Program-made: the position numbers and the translations under genes | Part shown: in pieces, positions 51,340 to 58,962 of the stretch | Layout of the letters: every line of letters begins with the position of its first letter | Numbering within the stretch: the stretch's first letter is position 1 | Notes under the pieces: generated by a model | What the model was told of the DNA's origin: nothing | The model's input: the letters and a program-made list of their open reading frames with translations, nothing else | The model's database searches: none | From: CAADGN01 sp035443945 | Lineage (GTDB): Bacteria > Planctomycetota > Phycisphaerae > Phycisphaerales > UBA1924 | DNA length: 64,000 bases | Direction of reading: 5' to 3' | Assembly: GCA_035443945.1 (NCBI GenBank) | Contig: DAOMNQ010000008.1 | Span: forward strand, 3,918 to 67,917

Positions 51340-51900
51340 TCAGTCGGCGGATTCCGCCGGCGCGGCATACCACAGCAGGGTGAACTGGAACGAATCTGCG
51401 GGCAGTTCGCCCGCGCCCCTGGCGGCGAGGCGGAAGGACGAGACCTCGGTGTCCGGATAGGCGGTGTGAAGGGCGCTGAAGAATGCGGCCGATGCGGGAT
51501 ATGACGCCTGTCCGGAGAGGCTGATTTCGACGAGGTCGAAGAGTTCCTCGCGGGTTGTGGCGCCCGGCTTGATCTCGTCGAGTTGCAGGCCGTGCTCGCG
51601 GGCGAGGCCTGCGAGTGAGGCGACGCGCTCGTTGAGCCGTCGGCTGGAGACCAGTTGGACGGTGACGTTTTCGAGGACGCGGTGGGCGTCGTCGAGTGAC
51701 TCGGCGAGCAAGCGCTGCTCGTGCTGGGCCAGGGTGAGTTCGGCGAGGCGCGTGTCGGCCTGGGCGTTGAGGGACTCCTGGGCGGCGCGTGCCCTGAGGA
51801 CCGGCTGCACGCCAATGAACCACCCGGCGGCGGTCACGGCCGCGAGGGTCGCGAGAGCGGCGGCGTTGATGGGGAGCAGACTGGTTCGGGAGTCGGTCAT
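51340..51900 (-). CDS. PilO/GspM-like pilus assembly protein
   Basis: A 186-residue bitopic membrane protein: short cytoplasmic start, one membrane helix (AAALATLAAVTAAGWFIGV), a coiled coil (30-110) and a ferredoxin-like C-domain (EELFDLVEISLSGQASYPASAAFFSALHTAYPDTEVSSFRL). Order and architecture fit PilO, which pairs with PilN. Its ATG overlaps the stop of the pilN-like gene (ATGA), just after the 10-N gap. Confidence 0.82.
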   Translation of the reverse strand: MTDSRTSLLPINAAALATLAAVTAAGWFIGVQPVLRARAAQESLNAQADTRLAELTLAQHEQRLLAESLDDAHRVLENVTVQLVSSRRLNERVASLAGLAREHGLQLDEIKPGATTREELFDLVEISLSGQASYPASAAFFSALHTAYPDTEVSSFRLAARGAGELPADSFQFTLLWYAAPAESAD

Positions 51901-52475
51901 GTCNNNNNNNNNNACTTCCCCGCGGGCGAGCCGAGTTGGCAGTCGAGGGTAAAGGCGACCGCTTCGCCGCGCGGCGTGGCGCGACGGATGGTCTCGACGA
52001 GGCGGACGCGATCGAAGACACGAGACCGTTCGAGGGCGAGCGTGAAGTCGGTGATGTGCTCGGGTGAGCGGCTGAGTCCTCCGAGGGCGAGCCTGTAGCC
52101 GCCCTCTTCGAGCGCTTCGAGATGGCAGTTCGTGAGGGCGAGTTGGTCGCCGCGATCGCGGGCCAGCAGGGCGAGGAGGATGCTCCAGTCGGGGCGGTTG
52201 GTGATCTGCCGGGCGGCCTCGGCGCGCCGACGGACATCGGCGAGTTCGGCCTTCAGGCGCGTGATCGAGGCCTGGCTCGCTTCCATCTGCTGGGACGCGG
52301 ACAGGATGACAGTGTGCGTCTGCGTGTCGTCCTGCTGGAGGGCGATGCGCACGCCGAGGCAGCCGGCGACGACCGCGAGCGCATATACCGAGCAGACGGC
52401 GATCCACGACCGAATGCGGGATGCCCTGCGTCGGGCGAGGAGACGAGAGGCCGGGATGAGGTTCACGGTGAGCAT
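51897..52475 (-). CDS. PilN/GspL-C-like pilus assembly protein (contains 10 N)
   Basis: A 192-codon gene for a bitopic protein starting MLTVNLIPASRLLARRRASRIR, the PilN-type N-terminus that docks to PilM, then a membrane helix (WIAVCSVYALAVVAGCLGV), a coiled coil and a ferredoxin-like domain. Four codons near its end fall in the N run, so the last residues are uncertain. It ends in an ATGA overlap with the pilO-like gene. Confidence 0.82.
   Translation of the reverse strand: MLTVNLIPASRLLARRRASRIRSWIAVCSVYALAVVAGCLGVRIALQQDDTQTHTVILSASQQMEASQASITRLKAELADVRRRAEAARQITNRPDWSILLALLARDRGDQLALTNCHLEALEEGGYRLALGGLSRSPEHITDFTLALERSRVFDRVRLVETIRRATPRGEAVAFTLDCQLGSPAGKXXXXT
51904..51913. other. assembly gap (10 N)
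   Basis: Ten N within the last codons of the pilN-like gene. The frame is kept across it, so little may be missing. Confidence 0.95.
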
Positions 52476-52478
52476 GGG

Positions 52479-53540
52479 TTATCCGTTCGGCCGATCGGCG
52501 AGTCCGAGTGCGACCATGAGCGAGGCCTTCGCCGCCCGGGAGGCCAGCCGATCGGGAACATCGACCGCGCGGGAGGCCTCGGCGACGTGAACGTTCACGC
52601 CGGCGATGCGGGAGAGATGCTCGGCGATGCCCGGGATCATGGCACCACCTCCGTGAATGATGAGATCATCGGCCCGGACGTCGGGGTAGCGGTGCGAGGC
52701 GTATGCGAGCGACAGGTTGAGTTCGCGGACGAGGCCGGCGGCGTAGTCGGCGATGGCCGCGCGTGCCTCGTGCAAGGCCCGCTGGTTCGGCTGGTCCTGC
52801 TGGCCGGCGGGGTCAAGCCCGACGTCCTCGATGAGGTATTCGGTGACCGACGGATCAACATCGAGCGAGGCGTTGATTCGGGCGTGCAGCGCAGCGACGG
52901 CGGACTCGGGGACGGCGCGGGCGTAGATGCACGCGCCTTGGTGGATGAGGGCGAGGCGGGCGGCGGAATGTCCGAGGTCCATCAGGGCGTGGAGTCCCCG
53001 GGACAGCGCGGGCCTGTCGATGCAGGCACGGGCCGAGGCGAGTGTGCCGACGTCGATCGCGGCGACGCGCAGGCCCGCGTCCTCGAAGGTGTCGATAAGC
53101 GTGTCGGCGTCGATGTGCGGGCAGGCCGCGACCATCACGGGCGTGCCCGCGCCTCGGCGTGAGGACGGGGGGAGTTCCCAGCAGGCCATCTCGAAGCCGC
53201 CCGGGTCGCACTTGTGCATACGTGCGAGTTCCATGCGTGCGAGTTGCTCGATGGGCGCGCCAGAAGATCGCGGCGGGAGGTCGAGGATGCTGGTGATGAG
53301 CGTCGTCCAAGGGACCGCGAGGACGACCTCCCTTCCTGCGAAGCCCTGGCGGGCGAGGAGTTGCGAGAGGAACACGGCCTCTTCGTGCGTGATGGGACCG
53401 TCGTTCGTGCGTCTGAGGGTCGTGCAGGCGTGGAGTTTGCGTCCCGGCGCGAGGGAGACCTGCACGGCCTTGATGGTGTGCGATCCGGCGTCGATGCCGA
53501 TCGGCGATCGCAGCCGGGCTGTGGCGAGTCCGAGGGACAT
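52479..53540 (-). CDS. pilM: PilM-like actin-fold ATPase
   Basis: A 353-residue actin-like protein. Phosphate-binding motifs: IGIDAGSHTIKAVQ near the start, then ALMDLGHSAARLALIHQG and LIIHGGGAMIPGIAEHLS. PilM forms a cytoplasmic ring that binds the N-terminus of PilN, encoded next. The ATG at 53540 follows GGGAGGT and starts MSLGLATARL; upstream frame is a shadow of pilC. Confidence 0.9.
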   Translation of the reverse strand: MSLGLATARLRSPIGIDAGSHTIKAVQVSLAPGRKLHACTTLRRTNDGPITHEEAVFLSQLLARQGFAGREVVLAVPWTTLITSILDLPPRSSGAPIEQLARMELARMHKCDPGGFEMACWELPPSSRRGAGTPVMVAACPHIDADTLIDTFEDAGLRVAAIDVGTLASARACIDRPALSRGLHALMDLGHSAARLALIHQGACIYARAVPESAVAALHARINASLDVDPSVTEYLIEDVGLDPAGQQDQPNQRALHEARAAIADYAAGLVRELNLSLAYASHRYPDVRADDLIIHGGGAMIPGIAEHLSRIAGVNVHVAEASRAVDVPDRLASRAAKASLMVALGLADRPNG

Positions 53541-53541
53541 T

Positions 53542-54771
53542 TCAGGGACCTCCCTGGACGACGGTGGTGACGTCGAAGAGGGGCAGGAACATGCTGACGG
53601 CGACGAAGCCGACGACGAGGCCGAGGCCGATGAGGATGAGGGGCTCGATGATGCTGGTGACGGACTTGACGACCATTGCGTTGTCTTCATCCATGCAGTT
53701 GGCGAGGTTGAGGAGTACGGAACTGACGCGGCCTCCCTGCTCTCCGTTGCGGACGGCCTCGGCGAAGGAGGCGTTGACGAGGTCGGAGGAGGCGAGCGCA
53801 TCACTCATGGCTTCGCCGCGGGTGACGGCTTCCTCGATCTTCACGAGGAGCGCGCGGTAGTGCGAGTTTGTCATGGCCTGACGGGTGAGCGTGAGCGCGT
53901 CGAGGAGCGGGACTCGGCTGTCGAGCAGCACGCCGAGCAGGCGGGCGATGCGCGCGGTGGCGAGGCTGCGGATGAGTTTGCCGACTTTGGGCGCTCGGAC
54001 GGCTGCGGTGTCGATCAGTTCTCGTCCGCTCGGTGTCGCGAGCCAGTAGAACACGCCCGCGGCGATGCCTCCGAGGGCGATCACGACACCCCACCAGTAG
54101 GCGCGCAGGAGTTCGCTGGTGGACATGAGGAGGGCGGTGGTCGGCGGGAGCGGTGCGTCGAGTGTTTCGAAGAGTCCGCTGAAGCGTGGGATGACGAACG
54201 CGATCATGAGAATGAGGACGGAGAACGCGACGACGATGAGGAGGGCGGGGTAGATCATCGCGCCCGTGATCGATCCGCGCATGACCTGCTGCTGGCGGAT
54301 GAGGGCCGCGAGGCGTGCGAGCATCTCGTCGAGGTGGCCGCCGGACTCGCCGGCCGCGACGAGGCTTCTTGCGACGGCATCGAAGACGCGCGGGTGCCTC
54401 TCCAAGGCGTCGGCGAAGGTGGACCCTTCCTCGACTCGCTTGCGTACGTCGGCGACGACCGCGCGGAAGGCCTCGTCCTTGGTCTGGCGTTCGACGGCGG
54501 CGATTGCCTGCACGACGGGCGTGCCGGTGCCGACGAGGATGGAGAGTTGTCGCGTGAACTCGGCGAGGCACTTGATCTTCGAGCCGCCCTTGAGAGCGAC
54601 TCCGCGACTGGCGGTCGCGGCTCTGAGGTTTGCGTGTGTCGCCTCGTTGACTTCAAGGACGAACAGTCCCTTGCGTCCGAGGAGTTCGGCGGCCTCCGCG
54701 CGTGAAGCGGCTTCGACGTTCTCGGTCTGCCGCCGGCCGTTGCGGTCGAAGGTGACGCACTCGAACTTCAT
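53542..54771 (-). CDS. pilC: PilC/GspF inner-membrane platform protein
   Basis: A 409-residue platform protein with three membrane segments. Two GspF domains: first around 70-190 (LAEFTRQLSILVGTGTPVVQAIAAVERQTKD, ESGGHLDEMLARLA), second around 275-395 (TARIARLLGVLLDSRVPLLDALTLTRQAM, NGEQGGRVSSVLLNLANCMDEDN). It couples the assembly ATPase to pilin extrusion. Overlaps the ATPase gene by 4 bp. Confidence 0.93.
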   Translation of the reverse strand: MKFECVTFDRNGRRQTENVEAASRAEAAELLGRKGLFVLEVNEATHANLRAATASRGVALKGGSKIKCLAEFTRQLSILVGTGTPVVQAIAAVERQTKDEAFRAVVADVRKRVEEGSTFADALERHPRVFDAVARSLVAAGESGGHLDEMLARLAALIRQQQVMRGSITGAMIYPALLIVVAFSVLILMIAFVIPRFSGLFETLDAPLPPTTALLMSTSELLRAYWWGVVIALGGIAAGVFYWLATPSGRELIDTAAVRAPKVGKLIRSLATARIARLLGVLLDSRVPLLDALTLTRQAMTNSHYRALLVKIEEAVTRGEAMSDALASSDLVNASFAEAVRNGEQGGRVSSVLLNLANCMDEDNAMVVKSVTSIIEPLILIGLGLVVGFVAVSMFLPLFDVTTVVQGGP

Positions 54772-56534
54772 GCGGCCCTCCGGATTTCGACGGCGGGCGG
54801 CGCCTCGTCGGTCTGGCCGTCGCTTTCGTCGGTCTTGGTGACGCGGAGGACTTCTTCGAGGCTTGTCTTTCCGTCGAGTGCGAGCAGGACGCCCTCGTCG
54901 CGGAGCGACTTGAAGCCGTGGGGTTTCAAGGCTCTGCGGAGATCGTTCGATGAGGCCGCGCGATAGATCAACTGTCGGATGTCGGAGGTGACCTCCATGA
55001 CTTCGTAGATGCCGAGGCGGCCGTGGTAGCCGCTGTTGTGGCAGGCCTGGCATCCCGCGCCCTTCTTGAAGGCGCGTCCGTTCAGGCCATCAAGCCCGGC
55101 GTCGCGGAGGACGTGCTCGGCGGGGTAGTACTTGGTCTCGCAGGAGGAGCAGAGGGTGCGGGCGAGGCGCTGGGCGACGGCGCCGTTGAGCGCGCTGGAG
55201 AGGAGGTAGGACTCAACGTTCATGTCGAGGAGTCGGGCGATTGCGCCCGGGGCGTCGTTGGTGTGGAGGGTTGCGAGGACGCCGTGGCCTGTGAGGGCGG
55301 CCTGGACGCCGACGCGTGCGGTCTCTTCGTCGCGGATTTCGCCGACCATGATGATGTCGGGATCCTGTCGGAGGATGCTGCGGAGGCAACGCGCGAACGT
55401 GAGGCCGATCGACTCGTTGACGCCGGTCTGGTTGACGAGGTCGAGCTGGTACTCGACGGGGTCCTCGACGGTGATGATGTTGCGCTCCGGGCTGCGGAGG
55501 AGGTCGAGTGCGGAGTAGAGCGTGGTCGTTTTGCCGGAGCCTGTGGGGCCGGTGACGAGGACGAGGCCGTGGGACTGGCTGAGGATGCGTTTGAAGGTGA
55601 CCATGGCTTCCTGCCGGAAGCCGAGGTCCTCGAGGCGAACGCGGAGGTTCTGCTTGTCGAGGATGCGGACGACGAGTTTTTCGCCGAGGAGCGTGGGGAG
55701 GCTGCTGACGCGGAGGTCGATCTCGCGACCCTCGGCGACGATGCGGACGCGTCCCTCCTGTGGGAGCCGTTTCTCGGCGATGTCCATCTTGCCGATGACC
55801 TTGACGCGTGAGACGATGGCGGCGTGCATTCCGGGCGGGGGCTTCATCAGGTCGCGGAGCACGCCGTCGATGCGGTAGCGGATTCGGGTGCCGCGTTTGT
55901 CGGGTTCGATGTGGATGTCGCTGGCACGGTCCTTGACGGCGGTCAGCAATGCGACGTTGACGAGGTTGACGATGGGGCTTCCGGCGACCATCTTGTCGAG
56001 GTCGGTGGCAGGGCCTTCGTCCACCGTCTCGCGTTCGATGACCTCGACGTCGGTCTGTGCGAGGGAGGTGAGGAACTCGTCAACGTCAACGTTGCCGCCC
56101 GCGTACTTTCGGATGAACTCGAGGATGTTCCCTTCGAGGGCGAAGACGGGTCGGATGCGGCATCCCGTGATCGCTCGGAGGCGGTCGACGGCGGGGAGTG
56201 ACTGCGGCTCGGCCATCGCGACGGTGAGGGTGTCGCGGACGCGGAAGAGGGGGATGACCTTGAGTCGTTCGGCCTCCTCCTCGCCGATGAGTTGGAGGAG
56301 GGTGGGGTCGATGAGGCCGTGGCGGAGGTGGCAGCCTTTGACGCCGAGGCAGTCGGCGATGGCGCGAACGAGGGTGGCGCTGGTGATGACGCCCTGCTCG
56401 ACGAGCATCTCGCCGAGCATCTGTCCGGTGGCTTTCTGTTCGTTGAGGGCGCGCTGGAGCTGCTGCTCGTCGATGAGGCCCGCCTGGAGCAGGACCTCGC
56501 CGACGCGGATCTTCTTGTGTGGCGTTGCGCTCAC
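54768..56534 (-). CDS. pilB: PilB/GspE assembly ATPase
   Basis: A 588-residue hexameric motor. The N-terminal MshEN-type region starts KKIRVGEVLLQAGLIDEQQLQRAL. The core has Walker A GPTGSGKTT, the Asp box (ITVEDPVEYQL), Walker B region DIIMVGEIRDEETA and the His box LATLHTNDA. A four-Cys zinc site follows (CSSC, CQAC). The start is a GTG at 56534 overlapping the STAS gene stop (GTGA), with AGGAG upstream; the long frame beyond it is a shadow. Confidence 0.94.
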   Translation of the reverse strand: MSATPHKKIRVGEVLLQAGLIDEQQLQRALNEQKATGQMLGEMLVEQGVITSATLVRAIADCLGVKGCHLRHGLIDPTLLQLIGEEEAERLKVIPLFRVRDTLTVAMAEPQSLPAVDRLRAITGCRIRPVFALEGNILEFIRKYAGGNVDVDEFLTSLAQTDVEVIERETVDEGPATDLDKMVAGSPIVNLVNVALLTAVKDRASDIHIEPDKRGTRIRYRIDGVLRDLMKPPPGMHAAIVSRVKVIGKMDIAEKRLPQEGRVRIVAEGREIDLRVSSLPTLLGEKLVVRILDKQNLRVRLEDLGFRQEAMVTFKRILSQSHGLVLVTGPTGSGKTTTLYSALDLLRSPERNIITVEDPVEYQLDLVNQTGVNESIGLTFARCLRSILRQDPDIIMVGEIRDEETARVGVQAALTGHGVLATLHTNDAPGAIARLLDMNVESYLLSSALNGAVAQRLARTLCSSCETKYYPAEHVLRDAGLDGLNGRAFKKGAGCQACHNSGYHGRLGIYEVMEVTSDIRQLIYRAASSNDLRRALKPHGFKSLRDEGVLLALDGKTSLEEVLRVTKTDESDGQTDEAPPAVEIRRAA

Positions 56535-56866
56535 AGGAAGCTCCTGACGGCGGAGTTGACGTCCTCGTGGTGCTCGAAGAGCGGGGAGAGCTCGGTGAGT
56601 TCGAGGACTTCGCGGAGGGTCTCGTTGGCCGCGCTGATTTTGAGGGACTGACCGCCGGCGCCGAGTTCCTCTGTGAGTTCGACGAGGACTTCCAGGCCTC
56701 GGCTGTCGGCGTAGGCGATGGCGGAGGCGTCGATGACGAATCGGCCGAGGCTCTTGCGGAGGACGTCGGCGGCGCGGGCCTTGAGTTGGTCGGCGTCCTT
56801 CTGGACGAGCGGCCCGACTGGCCTGAGGACCGTGACCGCACCCTGTCGCTGCTCGATGATCTGCAT
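56531..56866 (-). CDS. STAS domain protein (anti-sigma factor antagonist type)
   Basis: A 111-residue single STAS domain. RFVIDASAIAYADSRGLEVLVEL carries the D-x-S-x-(x)-D-S-R-G phosphoacceptor-type loop, with Ser at the site phosphorylated in SpoIIAA-like proteins. GGGAGGG precedes the ATG. It is wedged between the sensor kinase and the pilus ATPase, coupled to the latter by a 4-bp overlap. A switch role in the same pathway is inferred from position. Confidence 0.9.
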   Translation of the reverse strand: MQIIEQRQGAVTVLRPVGPLVQKDADQLKARAADVLRKSLGRFVIDASAIAYADSRGLEVLVELTEELGAGGQSLKISAANETLREVLELTELSPLFEHHEDVNSAVRSFL

Positions 56867-56889
56867 GTCGCCCTCCCCGGGCGGAACTG

Positions 56890-58743
56890 CTACGCGACCC
56901 GCGCGTGCACGGGGATCGAGAGGGTGAAGGTGCTTCCCTTGTCGAGTTCGGACTGGACGGTGACGTCGCCGCCGTGGAGGCGGATGACCTCGCGTGCGAG
57001 CGCCAGGCCGAGTCCTGTGCCGGTGAGTTCGGCGACGCGGCGATCCTTGGCGCGGTAGAACTTGTCGAAGACGCGCTCCGCGTCCTCGGGCGAGATTCCG
57101 ATGCCGGTGTCGACAACGTCAACGGTGAAGTTTTCCTCGTCCTCGGCGACGATGACGCGTACCGATCCGCCTGAGGGCGTGTACTTCAGGGCGTTGCCGA
57201 TGAGGTTGTGGAGGGCCAGGGCGATCTTGTCGCGGTCGCCCTGGATGACCGGCAGTTTCGGGGGCAGGTCGAATCGGAGGTCGAGGGTCTTCTCTTCGGC
57301 CTGCGCGCGGTAGTCGGCCTCGAGTTCGGCGAAGACCGCGTCCAAGCGGACGTCGTCCTCGACGAGGCGGAGTTGGCCGGCCTCGATCTCGGCGACGGAG
57401 AGCATGTCGGAGACGATGCGTTCGAGGCGACGGCTTTCCTGGTTGATGACGTTGATGGCCTGGGCGCGGTCGGCGGGGGTGGGTTCGCCGTCGAGGAGTT
57501 GCTCGACGTAGAGCCTGATGTTGGTGAGCGGGGTGCGCAGTTCGTGCGAGGCCTGCGCGACGAAGGCGTTTCGTGCGGCATCGGCGACGCGCTGCTGCGT
57601 GACATCCTCGATCACGATCATGGCGGCGGCCGAGTCCTCGCGTCGGACGGGCCGGACGCTGAAGCGGAGTACGCCGGATCCGCTGTCGCCTGTGCGTTCG
57701 ACTTCGACGGCGAGGCGGTTGCGGATGGCGCCCGAGGCGACACCGCGGATGACGTTGACGATCCGCTCGTCGGAGACGAACCTGGTGATCTCAGCGCCCA
57801 CGATCTCGTCTCGCTTGGCGCGGAGGAAGACGGCAGCCGCGCCGTTTGCGTACTTGGTGCGGAGGTTCTCGTCGATGAGGATGAGTCCCTGCCAGAGTGC
57901 GTCGCAGGCGTCGTCGAGTTCACCGCGGGGCGCTCGCTGCGCACTGAGCGCATTGGCGGCGTGCTCGGCGCGTTCTTTGCGTTGGTCGGCATCGCGCCGG
58001 GCGAGCAGGTCGTTCCAGGCACGGGCTTCTCCGCCGAGCGAGTCATCGACCGAGAGGGTCTCGGGGGATCTTTCTCCCCGCTGGAACGCGACGAGGCTGG
58101 CGCGGATGGCGGCCATGCCTCTAAGCCTCCGCTGGAGTGCGCGGGAGACGAGGAGGAGGGCGACCAGGCCGACGGCGCCGACGATGCCGGCTGCCGCCTG
58201 CGCGTCGCGCATCGCGCCGGTGGGCATGGTGGCGGGACCGGCGGCTTCCAGTCGTGCCCGCCCACGTCCGGGAACTTCAACGGCCTGTGCGATCGCGACG
58301 GTTCGCGAGTCCGCGCCAGCGGGCGAGACGAGCGAGACATCCGGGAGTTGGGAGGGCAGTTGGTGGGCTGTGATTTTGGACGGGTCGGCTGCTGCGAGCA
58401 CGCTGCCATCGCCCAGAACGATGCGCATCTCGTCGAGATCGTTTGCCCTGGCGGCGTCGATGACCATGCGTCGAACGGCGGTCAGGTCACCGGAGGCGAG
58501 CAGTGGCGAGGCGGCTTCGGCGATGAACCTGCAAGCGTTCTCCACCTGGGCGGCGCGGGCTTCGCGCATGGCCTTCGCGTGGCCTCGCACGGTCAACCAC
58601 GCCGTTACGCCGACCGATCCGACGACGACGAGCGTAATGGCGAGCGCGGCCCAGACTGGGGCGGACTCCCCTGTGAAGCGCTGGGACACGAGAGACCGTG
58701 TGCCGCGTGACTCGCTGCCCGGTTGATCGCGTGTCTGACCCAT
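56890..58743 (-). CDS. membrane sensor histidine kinase
   Basis: A 617-residue kinase. Two membrane segments (about 31-53 and 190-212) flank a periplasmic sensor. After a HAMP-like stretch comes a PAS-like domain (LWQGLILIDENLRTKYANGAAAVFL). The HisKA H-box ASHELRTPLTNI has its His near residue 399. The ATPase domain shows N-box NLIGNALKYTPSGG, G1 VDTGIGISPEDAERVFDKFYR and G2 GTGLGLALAREVIRLHGG. GGGAGGTGG lies before the ATG. First gene of the pilus operon; no response regulator is in the window. Confidence 0.93.
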   Translation of the reverse strand: MGQTRDQPGSESRGTRSLVSQRFTGESAPVWAALAITLVVVGSVGVTAWLTVRGHAKAMREARAAQVENACRFIAEAASPLLASGDLTAVRRMVIDAARANDLDEMRIVLGDGSVLAAADPSKITAHQLPSQLPDVSLVSPAGADSRTVAIAQAVEVPGRGRARLEAAGPATMPTGAMRDAQAAAGIVGAVGLVALLLVSRALQRRLRGMAAIRASLVAFQRGERSPETLSVDDSLGGEARAWNDLLARRDADQRKERAEHAANALSAQRAPRGELDDACDALWQGLILIDENLRTKYANGAAAVFLRAKRDEIVGAEITRFVSDERIVNVIRGVASGAIRNRLAVEVERTGDSGSGVLRFSVRPVRREDSAAAMIVIEDVTQQRVADAARNAFVAQASHELRTPLTNIRLYVEQLLDGEPTPADRAQAINVINQESRRLERIVSDMLSVAEIEAGQLRLVEDDVRLDAVFAELEADYRAQAEEKTLDLRFDLPPKLPVIQGDRDKIALALHNLIGNALKYTPSGGSVRVIVAEDEENFTVDVVDTGIGISPEDAERVFDKFYRAKDRRVAELTGTGLGLALAREVIRLHGGDVTVQSELDKGSTFTLSIPVHARVA

Positions 58744-58962
58744 GGCGCAGCACCACCTCCCATTGGTCGTGGACCCGGGAAGGGGTATCGGCCGTCCGGC
58801 GGCGAGAATGAAGATGCACCGGCTGGGGAGACGTACTGGGTGCTGCGATGGCTTGGGGGGTTCCCCTTGGGCGGCGTTATCGACCTGAGGTGTTTCGCGT
58901 GCGGGGACTTCCTGGTAGCATTGTGGACGTGCCGGGCAGCACCCGGCCTGGAGTGCAGCACC

